A stretch of DNA of 64,000 nt. Origin: Cohnella kolymensis. GTDB taxonomy: Bacteria > Bacillota > Bacilli > Paenibacillales > Paenibacillaceae. The position numbers and the translations under genes were made by a program. The stretch lies in contig NZ_JXAL01000026.1 in NCBI RefSeq assembly GCF_000829465.1, positions 1 through 64,000 on the forward strand, written 5' to 3'. A model generated the notes under the pieces. The model was not told the origin of the DNA, searched no databases, and was given only the letters and a program-made list of their open reading frames with translations. Positions 1 to 8,910 of this stretch are shown here, piece by piece (positions within the stretch are counted from its first letter, which is position 1; every line of letters begins with the position of its first letter).

Positions 1-141
1 TGATTCTCCCCGGTTTTTATCCGGATGCGGACAGCTTATCCGACTAATGCTGGACAACTTATGCCGTCATCTGCTGGGCATTATGCGCTAGCAGTAACAG
101 TATAGATTAAAAAAGTCTTATTTTTCAGATCCTTTTGATTG

Positions 142-183
142 AAAAAGGCTGTTCCAAACTCATCTGCTCGGCTTGGAACAGCC
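142..183 (-). terminator. Rho-independent terminator of the yteA-like gene
   Basis: An 11-bp perfect inverted repeat (GGCTGTTCCAA, 147-157, with TTGGAACAGCC, 173-183) is followed on the minus strand by a run of T (A run at 142-146). It lies 17 bases past the stop of the yteA-like gene. The first 140 bases of the window show no gene I can support. Confidence 0.85.
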
Positions 184-199
184 TTGAGGACCTCAGCTG

Positions 200-817
200 T
201 TACAGTTCCCGGATATGCAGTTCCTCGTTGTCGGTATTTTCATCCGCTTTATCTGTCGACAATTGCTCATAGCTGCCGACATCCCTCTCGGCTGCCATGG
301 CCGGTGAATCGGAGCTGCCATGGCTTTCCGCCATTTTCCAGGCATCGGCCTCATCGAAATGCCCGCTGTCGGCTTGCCGGCGCTCACCGGCTCCTGAAGG
401 AGGCGGTGTCATGACCTGCTCTTCGATCGGGCGGTCTGAGACAATCGCAGAGGTGTGACTATGTTCTACGCATGTAGATGTCCATGGAAGAGCTTCAAGT
501 CTCTCGAATGGTATGGGTTCTTCGCAAACGACGCACTGTCCATAAGAACCATCTGCAATTCGATCAAGCGCTTCATTGGTCTCTTGCAGCCTTTTTTCTA
601 TCGTGTCGTCGATGACCATATCTCTTTCCCGTTCGAAAACTTCCGTAGCGATGTCCGCCGGATGATTATCGTACGCAGACAGCTCCCCGGTAGAGCTGCT
701 GATCGTCTCCTTGCCGGCCGCTGTTTCATTTACGGTAAAATGTCTTTCCAACTCCTCTTTTTCCTCTGCCAACCTCGTTTTTAACAATTCTATCTGAGAA
801 GCTTGTAATCGTTCCAT
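200..817 (-). CDS. YteA-like TraR/DksA-type zinc-finger protein
   Basis: A 205-residue protein with a long N-terminal coiled coil (QIELLKTRLAEEKEELERHF) and a C-terminal zinc finger of the DksA/TraR type: CVVC, about 17 residues, then CVEH. DksA-like proteins bind the RNA polymerase secondary channel; the Bacillus relative YteA is sporulation-associated. Residues YGQCVVCEEPIPFERLEALP fit the YteA subgroup. The ATG at 817 is chosen because GGGGTGG sits just upstream; an earlier in-frame start (865) has no such site. The gene stands alone and ends in a good hairpin. The last zinc ligand being His rather than Cys is, as far as I recall, normal for this subgroup. The C-terminal tail is acidic and low in complexity. 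Confidence 0.8.
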   Translation of the reverse strand: MERLQASQIELLKTRLAEEKEELERHFTVNETAAGKETISSSTGELSAYDNHPADIATEVFERERDMVIDDTIEKRLQETNEALDRIADGSYGQCVVCEEPIPFERLEALPWTSTCVEHSHTSAIVSDRPIEEQVMTPPPSGAGERRQADSGHFDEADAWKMAESHGSSDSPAMAAERDVGSYEQLSTDKADENTDNEELHIREL

Positions 818-904
818 AGAAACCACCCCGTCACAAGGTACTAGAGCCCATACGGACTCTGTCACCTTACTTACCCATTAGCATCACGTCTAACACGCCG
901 CAAA

Positions 905-934
905 AAGCCAACGCCTAAGCCTCGGCGTCGGCTT
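905..934 (-). terminator. Terminator after the secreted 169-aa protein gene
   Basis: AAGCC-A-ACGCC (905-915) pairs with GGCGT-C-GGCTT (924-934). On the minus strand this is followed by TTTTTG, 12 bases downstream of the stop at 946. Confidence 0.75.
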
Positions 935-945
935 CATTCCATCTG

Positions 946-1455
946 TTAAGGAATAAATTGCTGGGTGATCTTCACGATCTTATTATTTTCAATGACTAAG
1001 TGGTAAGGGAAATCTTTCATATTCATTTCTTCGTTCGGGCCGAATAAAGAGACGAATTTAGTAACGTCAATCTTCTCGTTCCAGACAGGATCCGCTTCAT
1101 CGATATTGCCGTTACGGTTGTAAAGCTGCATGAACACCTCAGCGTCCGGCGACAGTTCGAAAGTTTGCAGCTCGCTTACATCATTCACGATGTAATAGCC
1201 GTCCGGAGCTTCCGTCATTTCCGGATCTTGCTCTCGTTCGCGAAATACCCGATCCGCCTCTTCGCCTTCATACCATTCGATGAAATCTGCGGCAATGTAA
1301 GTCTTACCATCCGCGGTAAAGATCCTGTCGATATATGCAGGGTGCGTTTCCGAACTCTGTGTAACCGGCGTGTAGTCATTGTGATTGGCTTCAACAAAGC
1401 TGAACGGGAGGAGACCCAACAACACAACGGCCAAGCTGAGAAGCACCTTTTGCAT
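946..1455 (-). CDS. Secreted protein of unknown function
   Basis: 169 residues with a clear signal peptide: MQK, a Leu/Val-rich core (residues 4-19) and a likely cleavage after FVEA. The mature part is acidic and polar, rich in Asp/Glu and Tyr, with no Cys and no motif I recognise. Two stretches (YIVNDVSELQTFELSP and YHLVIENNKIVKITQQFIP) look like beta strands, so a small extracellular beta-rich domain is likely. The start is supported by AAGGAGAGATCGGG upstream of the ATG. Single-gene unit between two terminators. I cannot assign a function. Confidence 0.75.
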   Translation of the reverse strand: MQKVLLSLAVVLLGLLPFSFVEANHNDYTPVTQSSETHPAYIDRIFTADGKTYIAADFIEWYEGEEADRVFREREQDPEMTEAPDGYYIVNDVSELQTFELSPDAEVFMQLYNRNGNIDEADPVWNEKIDVTKFVSLFGPNEEMNMKDFPYHLVIENNKIVKITQQFIP

Positions 1456-1535
1456 ATTCCCGATCTCTCCTTAGTCTTGTAGCTGTAATCTGCCTATACC
1501 TCGTACTTATCCAATGCGCCGCAAATCAAAACAAA

Positions 1536-1556
1536 AATCGACCCTATGGGCCGATT
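1536..1556 (-). terminator. Terminator of the Rieske/FAD oxidoreductase unit
   Basis: AATCG-ACC (1536-1543) pairs with GGG-C-CGATT (1548-1556), followed on the minus strand by TTTTTGTTTTG. It lies 15 bases beyond the stop of the 76-aa gene. Confidence 0.75.
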
Positions 1557-1570
1557 ATTATTATAAATAT

Positions 1571-1801
1571 TTAAGGAATCTTGTATTTATTCTCAGTCGA
1601 TGAGGAATGTTTCGTTTCCTCTTTGCGCTGTTCTTCCTTCTGCTCCATGTTCAAATCTTCCACAGGGATCGGGTCTACGTTCTGCTCGCTTTCCCACATA
1701 TCGAACAGGCTTTCGTTCTCGGTCGGATATTGCTCGGGGTGATCCCGGTTTCCGCTTCGATGAATCTTTTGTTCACGTATTTCTTCGTTATGGTCAGCCA
1801 T
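1571..1801 (-). CDS. Small highly charged protein, unknown
   Basis: A 76-residue, very hydrophilic protein (starts MADHNEEIREQKIHRSGNRD) with no hydrophobic segment or Cys, probably largely disordered. It has an excellent ribosome site (GAAGGAGGTCGAGCACC before the ATG) placed inside the end of the Rieske coding region, and overlaps that gene by 8 bases. It is therefore probably translated from the same message as the oxidoreductase. Small charged cytosolic proteins like this are common in sporulation and stress regulons of Bacillales, but nothing here assigns a job. Confidence 0.65.
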   Translation of the reverse strand: MADHNEEIREQKIHRSGNRDHPEQYPTENESLFDMWESEQNVDPIPVEDLNMEQKEEQRKEETKHSSSTENKYKIP

Positions 1802-3333
1802 GGTGCTCGACCTCCTTCAAAGGTTGTGTCGCCGGTCCTTCTATGACTGATCCGTCGTAGTGGAAACGTGATCCGTGGCAAGGACAATCCCATGTCCTGT
1901 CGCCGTCGTTCCACTCCACTTCGCAGCCCATATGCGTGCAGGTTGTGTCGACCAAATATAACTGTCCGTTTAGGTCGCGGTACGCCCCTGTTTTGCGGCC
2001 CTTTATGCGCACGTGAGCCGCTTCGTCATTACCGAGATCCTCCGGTTTCGTCCGGGTCCACTCGAGCTTGCCGGCAACATAATGTTTGGCTGCATTTGCA
2101 TTCTCTTTAACGAATTTTTTCACGCTGGGATCGGTATTGAATCTGTTAGGATCAAACAGCTTCTCATAGCGGTTGTTTGCCAAACATCATGTCTCTTAAA
2201 ATAACCGCGGCTATCGTGCCCGTTGTCATCCCCCATTTGCGATAACCTGTTGCTACGAACGAGTTAGGTGTATTGTTGGAGTTCATGCCGATGTAAGGCA
2301 TTTTATCCAATGTGCCGTAGTCATTGGTCGACCATCGGTAGGCGATTTCCCGAACCGAGAAATTTTGCTCGGCAAACGATTTTAACGCTTCGTAGTGCTT
2401 TATCGTGTCTATTCCTTGCCCGGTTTTATGGCTTTCACCGCCGATTAGCAGAAGCTTCTCCCCGTTATAGTCGACGGCCCGGATCGATCGCTTAGGATTT
2501 TCGGCGCTGATGTACATGCCGCCGGGATACTCGAGATCCGATTTCACTGCCAGTGCATAGGAACTGTCCGCATGCATTTTGGCATAATACATTCCCCCTT
2601 CGAATACAGGGAAATGGCTGCAGGATACGACATCCAAGCACTCAATCCGGTGTCCTGCATCCGTTGTTATGAAATTCGGGATGCCTTCTTCAACTTTCTG
2701 GACGGTCGTCTGTTCATACACGCGTCCCCCGAGGCGAACGAATTCATCGAGCAGCCGGAGCAGGTACGGAATCGGATGAAAGCGCGCCTGATTTTTCATC
2801 ACAACTGCCGCACGCGCGGGTATCGGTAAGGGAATGCTGTCCATGTACGCCCCTGGTATTCCAAGCTTCTCGTAAGCTTTGAATTCGTTGCGGATGGCTT
2901 GCACTTTATCCTCTGCTGCCGTGTACACGTAAGCATCTTCTTCGGTCCAATCGCATTCGATGGCATGTTCGGCAACCATATCCTTGATAAAATTCAATCC
3001 GTCTCGATTCGCTTCATAATACAGCCGGGTGTTCTCTTCCCCGAAATGGCTGATGAACTCGTCGTAGATCAGGTGATGCTGCGCGGTTACTTTGGCCGTT
3101 GTATATCCTGTTGTGCCGTTCAGGACTTTACCCGCTTCCAGCAGAACGACTTCTTTCCCCGCTTTGGCGAGCAAATAAGCGGTGGTAATCCCCGTTATGC
3201 CCGCACCAACCACGGCTATATTGACCTTGAGGTCGCCCGACAACTTATCGAAAGCGCGTTGTTCGGTCGACGCTAACCAACACGATTCCGGCTGCTGAGG
3301 CATGCCCGCATCGGTTCTGTACGAATCATTCAT
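1794..3333 (-). pseudogene. YhfW-like FAD oxidoreductase with C-terminal Rieske domain, frameshifted
   Basis: Two adjacent frames together make one YhfW-type protein. The first (3333-2164, 389 aa) is a DAO-family FAD oxidoreductase with the dinucleotide motif VGAGITGITTAYLLAKAGKEV and a C-terminal FAD-binding segment ending GYRKWGMTTGTIAA. The second (from about 2183) is a Rieske [2Fe-2S] domain with CTHMGC and CPCHGSRF. Bacillus YhfW is a single protein of about 509 aa with this domain order; joining the frames gives about 515 aa. Dropping one A from the AAA at 2176-2178 (coding strand GGCAAAC) restores a continuous reading FGNNRYEKLF. The alternative is two proteins, the second starting at a TTG at 2183, but that TTG has no ribosome site. 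Start at 3333 is supported by GAGGGGG. The role is presumably redox; the substrate is unknown. Confidence 0.8.
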
Positions 3334-3425
3334 ACTCGGCTTGAGCCCCCTCGGATGCCAATTTCAATACACACACTATTAAACATTTATTGCCTCTTTG
3401 ATTGAAATTTAATGTCAACCCAAAT

Positions 3426-3449
3426 AAAAAACCGCGATCTCTCGCGGTT
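3426..3449 (-). terminator. Terminator of the DinB-family gene
   Basis: Perfect 8-bp stem AACCGCGA (3430-3437) / TCGCGGTT (3442-3449) with a TCTC loop, followed on the minus strand by TTTTTTATTT. It is 20 bases beyond the stop at 3470. Confidence 0.85.
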
Positions 3450-3469
3450 CGGAATACGGCGATATTCAA

Positions 3470-3964
3470 CTATTCGAATGATCGGTGTGACGGCCAAGAG
3501 CCTTGCAGCTTCCTAAGCATGATGATTTGTCCGGTATGGTAAGCATCGTGCATAATGAGGCCGGAGAGCCACATCCCGACTGAGTTTGTCGGAACGAGAC
3601 GGTCGAAATCCTTTTCATCCATGGCCGCGATATGATCCCGTATCCCATAATGAACGCTCCTCAAACGCGCCAGCGTTTCGGTCCAATCCGACGGCGCGGT
3701 GCTTGGTACCGCAAAAGTGTCATCATTGGTTACGCCTGGCGGGTACGACGACTCTTCACCGTTCAATCGTTTTAGAAACCGTTCTTTGTAATAAACGAGA
3801 TGATTCACATTTTCCCAGATTGTGTTTACCTTCTCTCCTGCCGGCCGCCAGTGGGCCTGCTCGGCTGTAACGTCTTTGAGAGCGTCCGCTAACGGGGGAT
3901 ACCAGTCCTCTTGCCCATCATAGCAGCGATCCCATTGGTACGACAGCAATTCAACAGCGGTCAT
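3470..3964 (-). CDS. DinB-superfamily (YfiT-like) metal-binding protein
   Basis: 164 residues, a four-helix bundle of the DinB/YfiT type. His residues expected to bind one divalent metal are visible in VNHLVYYK (about residue 55) and in the C-terminal MHDAYHTGQI (about 139-143). Family members include metal-dependent thiol S-transferases such as bacillithiol transferases, and many uncharacterised proteins. The start is supported by AAGGAGGAC. It is a single-gene unit, with the fold well supported and the substrate unknown. Confidence 0.8.
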   Translation of the reverse strand: MTAVELLSYQWDRCYDGQEDWYPPLADALKDVTAEQAHWRPAGEKVNTIWENVNHLVYYKERFLKRLNGEESSYPPGVTNDDTFAVPSTAPSDWTETLARLRSVHYGIRDHIAAMDEKDFDRLVPTNSVGMWLSGLIMHDAYHTGQIIMLRKLQGSWPSHRSFE

Positions 3965-4116
3965 TGACAGTCCTCCTTATTCGAAATATGTAACCACCTA
4001 AAATATTATTACCAGTTACAAAAATAAACTTAACATGTGCCTTATCGGTTTTCAAGTAACTAGTAATAATAGTTTTAAGGTGTTACAATAATTCGTAAAA
4101 AAAGCGGGGATTTTGT

Positions 4117-4674
4117 ATGCTGTGGGACGACTTTATGAACAGTGAATGGCACGATTGGCGCGGGAGCGGGAAGTCGGAGGATCGGCTGGACAAGCCGGAA
4201 TGGCTGAATGATTGGCTTGAACGCCACCGCCTCTCAGTGGATGCCGCGCCATCGTCGGATGAGTTGGCAGCCCTGAAGCAATTGCGTTTGCTGCTGCAGC
4301 GGATGGTCAAAGATATTGTGGCAGAGTTAGAAATGCGCGCTGAGGATCTCACTGAACTTAACAAGATTATGAAAGGCGGTGCGGTCATTCGCCGGTTAAC
4401 CATGGCGGATCGGCTGTATAACATAGCGTTAACCCCTGTTGATCATAACTGGCGGCAGGTCATGGCCGAAATCGCCGCTTCGTTCGCCCATGTGCTTGTT
4501 GACGCCGACGCGTCCCGCATTCGCATCTGCGATAATCCGGATTGCTTATGGGTCTATTATGACGACACCCGCAATCGATCGAAAAAATATTGCGATGATA
4601 AGTGCTGCGGCAATCTGATGAAGGTGCGGCGTTTTCGCGCACGACAAAAGGCCGCCGCTCGCAAACCTACATGA
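4117..4674 (+). CDS. CGNR zinc-finger protein (ABATE-domain family)
   Basis: 185 residues. The C-terminal part (about 130-180) has the CGNR zinc finger: RICDNPDC, a 17-residue spacer, then CDDKCCGNLMKVRRFRARQK. The N-terminal part is a helical, stress-response type ABATE domain. Family members are proposed DNA- or RNA-binding regulators. GCGGGGA upstream of the ATG at 4117 supports this start; a second ATG seven codons in is possible. It is convergent with the GNAT gene and shares a terminator with it. Confidence 0.8.
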   Translation: MLWDDFMNSEWHDWRGSGKSEDRLDKPEWLNDWLERHRLSVDAAPSSDELAALKQLRLLLQRMVKDIVAELEMRAEDLTELNKIMKGGAVIRRLTMADRLYNIALTPVDHNWRQVMAEIAASFAHVLVDADASRIRICDNPDCLWVYYDDTRNRSKKYCDDKCCGNLMKVRRFRARQKAAARKPT

Positions 4675-4686
4675 CCGCAGACGGAA

Positions 4687-4714
4687 ACAACCGCCGAAAT
4701 CATTCGGCGGTTGT
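4687..4714. terminator. Shared terminator between convergent CGNR and GNAT genes
   Basis: A perfect 12-bp stem (ACAACCGCCGAA, 4687-4698, with TTCGGCGGTTGT, 4703-4714) and an ATCA loop. T-rich sequence follows on the plus side. It sits exactly between the two stops, so it can serve both directions. Confidence 0.75.
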
Positions 4715-4719
4715 TCTGT

Positions 4720-5157
4720 TTACGCTTGAACTCTGTCGATATCCGTTACATAGGTGCACTTGAACCTTTCGACACCCGGGTATTGCTCGCCCAGACTTTC
4801 GATCGTAAAACCGATGCTTCTATAAAAATCAACCGTCTCCTCATCGGTTTCCGCCACAATGGCCTGAGGATTTTTTAAATGCAGCATTTCAAGGATCATA
4901 CCTCTTCCATACCCCAACCCTTGTTCTTCAGGCAGAACGGCAATGTGCCTCAGCTCCAGCACGTTCTCGCTATCGATTCGGAAGCCGACGAGACCGATCA
5001 GATTCTTATCCGCATAATAGCCCATGATTTCCAGATCGGGCCGATCCTTATATTCCTTCATCGCTTCCTCGGTCCGTTCAGGATCGTCATAAACGATTAA
5101 CCCTATTAACTGTCTTATCGGGTTATCATCCAGCTTGTCTTTAATATCCATCAACAC
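4720..5157 (-). CDS. GNAT family N-acetyltransferase
   Basis: 145 residues with the acetyl-CoA binding region [20 protein letters not shown] (motif A, Q/RxxGxG/A form QGLGYG) followed by a C-terminal YRSIGF segment typical of GNATs. GTG at 5157 has GGAGAG six bases upstream; an ATG at 5151 is the alternative and changes the protein by two residues. Substrate not predictable. Upstream is the dioxygenase-like gene in the same orientation with a 40-base gap. Confidence 0.8.
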   Translation of the reverse strand: MLMDIKDKLDDNPIRQLIGLIVYDDPERTEEAMKEYKDRPDLEIMGYYADKNLIGLVGFRIDSENVLELRHIAVLPEEQGLGYGRGMILEMLHLKNPQAIVAETDEETVDFYRSIGFTIESLGEQYPGVERFKCTYVTDIDRVQA

Positions 5158-5197
5158 TGTTATCTCTCCAATTCCAAATCGATAATGGCATTTTCAT

Positions 5198-6034
5198 TTA
5201 AACACGGCTGTACAGCAGCGGATTCAAGCGGCTTCCCGCAGCATCTCCCGGACTCTGACCCGGCAGCCATGCCGCTAAATCCGCTTTTCTGGCATTACTG
5301 TCCGGTTCCGCAATGCGGATTCCGTCGGCGAAATAGATGATGGTCATCACTTTGCGCATGGTTTCCGTTGGATTTCCGGGCGCGCTGTGAAGAGTCCATC
5401 CGGAGTGGAACGTGACATCTCCTGCAGCCATGGCGCCATAATTCATCTTCTCAAACCCTTTACCTTCGATGTATTGCCCAAGCGTTCTGTGCGACTCATC
5501 CGAAATAACCATTTTATTAATGTAACCGATCTTCTGGGATTCCGATGCGAACGTCATTGAGCCTACTTGTTCGGATATCGGCACAAGCGGCATCCACAGG
5601 GTGATCGTTTTGTCCGTATCAAAAGGCCAATAAATCTGGTCCTGATGCCAAGGGGTGTGACCGCCTCCCGGCTCCTTGAACAACGCCTGGTCATGATAAA
5701 GTCTAACCCCGTCTACGCCCATTAAATCCGCCGCGATCTTCGCGAATCGCTTGGCCAGCGTAAACCGCGCCGCCGCTTCGCTCTTCTCCCACAAATTGCC
5801 CACCTGAATGAATGCTTTGCCGTAAGTATCCCGCTCTTCGACAGGCTTATCGTGACCGTTCAACTTTTGTACCCAATCGCTGATGATCGGCTCGTATACG
5901 GCTATCTCTTCTTGGTCCGCCACTCCGCGGAGCAGAATATGACCGTTTCGCTGATAACTGCTGATTTGCTCTAAGCTCAGTTCGTAGTTCTCATTTAAGC
6001 TTGGCAATGAATCAAGGTTGTCATGCAATGTCAC
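5198..6034 (-). CDS. Phytanoyl-CoA dioxygenase (PhyH) family Fe(II)/2-oxoglutarate oxygenase
   Basis: 278 residues. The iron-binding triad is visible: HxD in TPWHQDQIYW (about residues 128-130) and the distal His in VTFHSGWTLHSAPGN, with a downstream Arg (MRKVMT) in the position that usually binds 2-oxoglutarate. These enzymes hydroxylate small substrates or CoA thioesters; bacterial members often act on natural-product or osmolyte substrates. GTG start at 6034 with GGAGGAGG seven bases upstream. It is divergent from cdaS. Function is assigned at family level only. Confidence 0.85.
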   Translation of the reverse strand: MTLHDNLDSLPSLNENYELSLEQISSYQRNGHILLRGVADQEEIAVYEPIISDWVQKLNGHDKPVEERDTYGKAFIQVGNLWEKSEAAARFTLAKRFAKIAADLMGVDGVRLYHDQALFKEPGGGHTPWHQDQIYWPFDTDKTITLWMPLVPISEQVGSMTFASESQKIGYINKMVISDESHRTLGQYIEGKGFEKMNYGAMAAGDVTFHSGWTLHSAPGNPTETMRKVMTIIYFADGIRIAEPDSNARKADLAAWLPGQSPGDAAGSRLNPLLYSRV

Positions 6035-6162
6035 GTGTATCCTCCTCCATCACAGTGGAAACCGCTCTAACGTTAATATAGCAGTAATTAGCGCTCTGTG
6101 AATACAACGAATCCTAAGTCTGCATGCTATTACATGATATTGAAAATGGATGTGAGCGAACC

Positions 6163-6783
6163 ATGTCGACAACCACGGCGCAGAATTGCGATTTCTCGCC
6201 GATGAAGCAATTGATCAAAGAAGATTTGCGGCAGTTGGCCGAGAGTATGGGCGAGCTCCTTCAAATGCTCGATAACGAAGATTATTGTCAGCTGGGCGAA
6301 TTCGAGAAAATTAAAAAGAACTTCATGAATATCGAGTCGCGCGCAGCGACCTTTTATTTGAATTGTTACCTTTCGCCTCATACGGATCGGTATATGGACT
6401 TATCGGTGTGCATTCAAAGTTTATCTGAACACCGGCACGGCGGATTGATAGCGGTTGAACGTAAGGACCCTCTGGATAACCTGATCCAGCCCGGCATCGC
6501 CATCGGCGCTCCGGTCACCCATTCGCTGCTGGAGTCGATTTTCTATCCCGGCAATCCGCTGCATGACGGCGCAGTGCTGATCCGGGGTAACGAGATCGTC
6601 TCGGCGAGAAACATCCTTCCCCTCACCGGCGGCCACAACCCGGAACAGAAGACCGGAACCCGCCACAGAGCGGCTCTCGGCTTAACCGAGAGAAGCGACG
6701 CCATCGTGCTTGTCGTATCCGAAGAAACAGGCAAAGCTTCGTTCTCAAGATTGGGGAGGCTTTATCCTGTCATTACCCCTTAG
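6163..6783 (+). CDS. cdaS: Diadenylate cyclase CdaS (c-di-AMP synthase, sporulation type)
   Basis: 206 residues. The N-terminal 60 or so residues form the helical YojJ-type regulatory region; the C-terminal DAC domain has the catalytic LHDGAVLI (DGA) and GTRHRAALG (RHR) motifs and the ATP-site segment SARNILPL. It condenses two ATP to c-di-AMP. Of the Bacillus cyclases, CdaS is soluble and made in the forespore. Length and the N-terminal helices fit CdaS, not DisA (C-terminal helix-hairpin-helix domains) or CdaA (membrane helices). The ATG at 6163 is preferred to 6124, which has no ribosome site; neither site is strong. Confidence 0.8.
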   Translation: MSTTTAQNCDFSPMKQLIKEDLRQLAESMGELLQMLDNEDYCQLGEFEKIKKNFMNIESRAATFYLNCYLSPHTDRYMDLSVCIQSLSEHRHGGLIAVERKDPLDNLIQPGIAIGAPVTHSLLESIFYPGNPLHDGAVLIRGNEIVSARNILPLTGGHNPEQKTGTRHRAALGLTERSDAIVLVVSEETGKASFSRLGRLYPVITP

Positions 6784-6838
6784 CACCCGTACCGGGGCGG
6801 GATCAGCCCATACGCAATCTAAGCACAGGAGGACCGAA

Positions 6839-8051
6839 ATGGCGGCTCGCAAGAAATGGGATTTATTATCGATTGCCACAATTCCGCTCACCATGACACT
6901 GGCCAATTCCATGCTGATCCCCATTTACCGGCCATGCAAAAGGCGCTCGGAATTACTCCTTTTCAAGCGAGCTTGATCATAACCTCCTATGCCTTAATTG
7001 CTATCATATTCATCCCTATTGCCGGATACTTGTCAGACCGGTACAGCCGCAAGGCGGTTATGCTTACAGGTCTCCTTCTTGTTTCGGCTGCCGGTGCCTG
7101 GGCCGGCTTCGCAGCATTATGGGCGGAAAATTCGTATCGAACTATTCTTTTGGCCCGTTTGGTTCAAGGCTTAGGTTCGGCCGGCTGCTTTCCCGTCGTA
7201 CTCCCGCTGGTGGGCGATTTGTTCAAAAAGGACGAAGAAGTGAGCAAAGGCTTGGGGTTGGTGGAAACGGCGAACACATTCGGCAAGGTACTGAGCCCGA
7301 TGATCGGCTCCGCTCTTGCGCTTTGGACTTGGTACATACCGTTTTTCGCTATTCCTGTGGTCAGCCTGCTCTCTTTTTTTTATGGTTTTGTTTTTGCTTA
7401 AGACGCCTCCCAAGCAGTCGCAAGAGGTGGAGAACATCAGCCCGAGAAGATTTCTGGTCTCCATTACCGGACTGCTTAAAGCCAAAAAATGGCTGTATGC
7501 GATTTTTGCGATCGGCGGCATTACGATGTTCATCATCTTCTCAAGTCTTTTTTTATTTGTCCGAGCTATTGGAGATCCGAGGGATCAAGCCCATCACCAA
7601 AGGGTTGGTGCTCGCTGTGCCCCTCGCCTGCCTGTGCCTTATTTCGTATTTGGGCGGAAAATGGATCGGCGAAAATAAATTACGCATGAAATGGACCAGC
7701 TTGACCGCAATGGCCGTGACCGCCGTCAGCTTGCTCCTGCTCGGCATGATCGTACCCGACAGCATGATGCTGCTGGTGCTGCTTTTATCCGTGGCCCTTG
7801 CCGGCATCGGCGCCGCTTTGCCCAGTCTCGACGCGCTGATTACCGAAGGCATCGAAAAAAAACAACGAGGTACTGTCACCTCGTTGTACAGCAGTATGCG
7901 TTTCATCGGGGTGGCCATCGGACCGCCGATCGGCGCTTTACTGATGAAGAATTCCATGTCTTTGCCGTTCTACGTAAGTGCAGCAACCGCACTCACCGCG
8001 GCGGTCATTACCGCTTGTGCAATTCGGCCGGGCGCTAGGGAAGCGGGCTGA
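6839..8051 (+). pseudogene. MFS exporter, interrupted by three frameshifts
   Basis: Three frame changes break a 12-helix major facilitator of the drug or siderophore exporter type. The restored protein starts WDLLSIATIPLTMTLANSML, carries the MFS signature GYLSDRYSRKAV after helix 2, and ends FIGVAIGPPIGALLMKNS. Junctions are at the T's of 6924-6926, in T8 at 7374-7381 and in T7 at 7548-7554; one base at each restores about 400 residues. The start ATG at 6839 has AGGAGG upstream. It resembles the bacillibactin exporter YmfD group. Either a decayed gene or indel errors; all three breaks being at T runs favours errors. Confidence 0.8.
7855..7887 (-). terminator. Minus-strand terminator embedded in the MFS coding region
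   Basis: Perfect 10-bp stem ACAACGAGGT (7862-7871) / ACCTCGTTGT (7878-7887), loop ACTGTC, followed on the minus strand by eight T's (A8 at 7855-7862). The only minus-strand unit it can serve is Csp-CopZ-pirin, whose last gene ends at 8054. That unit would run about 170 bases into the convergent MFS gene before stopping. Confidence 0.75.
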
Positions 8052-8053
8052 TA

Positions 8054-8887
8054 TCATACAAATTTGCCGTTCCTGTAATCTTCATATGCCTGAACGATCT
8101 GTTCCTGGGTGTTCATGACGAACGGCCCGCGGGCAACGATCGGTTCACGCAAAGGTTCACCTGCGTATAGCAGCACACGCAGCCGGCTTACAGCAGTAAT
8201 TTCGAGTTCACTTTCCGCATTCCCTTCCGCGGATCCAAGCAGCAGCACTTTTTCTTTCCCTGCCGCCATCTTGTCGCGGCCGAATTGACCTTCTCCATCC
8301 AGTACATACAGAAAGCCGTTATACGAGCCGGGCAGATCCTGCTTGACTGTAACTCCCGGTTCCATATTGAACTCTACCATCGTGACGGGAACAAAATTTT
8401 TCGTTTCGGCGCGAACCCCTGCAGAGGATCCTGAGAATACGATGATTCTTGCGCCCTCTTCCTCCCTGACCGGCATATTTGCGCTCCTTAAATTTTGGTA
8501 GCGCGGTTCGGTCATTTTATGCTCACTCGGCAAGTTGACCCACAGCTGCAGGGAATGAACGACTTCGCCTTCCGCCGGATCCTCTTTATGAATAACGCCG
8601 CGTCCGGCCGTCATCCACTGGGCGTCCCCGCCCTCGAGCACATCCTGCGTGTGCGTCTTGTTATCGAAGTGTTCAAGTTTGCCTGACAGCACGTAGGTCA
8701 CCGTCTCGATGCCGCGGTGCGGATGAACGTCGAAGGAACCCTTATGGAACCAATCTTCGGCAAGGAATAGAAAAGGATCGTAATCCGACCATTTGCCCGG
8801 CTCAAGGATGAACCGGTTTTGATGTGTCGGGCTAATGTGATTAACTCCGTTAGACCATACTTGCTTGATATCGCGTTGATATGCCAT
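8054..8887 (-). CDS. Pirin-family bicupin protein (YhhW type)
   Basis: 277 residues. The N-terminal cupin has the pirin metal site: FDVHPHRGIETVTYVL (His-x-His) and a later Glu/His (VIHKEDP). The C-terminal cupin lacks a clear metal set. Bacterial pirins include quercetin 2,3-dioxygenases and regulators. The start has AGGAGG upstream. It follows copZ by 23 bases and is probably the last gene of the copper unit, which raises the question of a metal-linked redox role. Confidence 0.85.
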   Translation of the reverse strand: MAYQRDIKQVWSNGVNHISPTHQNRFILEPGKWSDYDPFLFLAEDWFHKGSFDVHPHRGIETVTYVLSGKLEHFDNKTHTQDVLEGGDAQWMTAGRGVIHKEDPAEGEVVHSLQLWVNLPSEHKMTEPRYQNLRSANMPVREEEGARIIVFSGSSAGVRAETKNFVPVTMVEFNMEPGVTVKQDLPGSYNGFLYVLDGEGQFGRDKMAAGKEKVLLLGSAEGNAESELEITAVSRLRVLLYAGEPLREPIVARGPFVMNTQEQIVQAYEDYRNGKFV

Positions 8888-8910
8888 TCTGCCTTTTACC
8901 TCCTATACAT

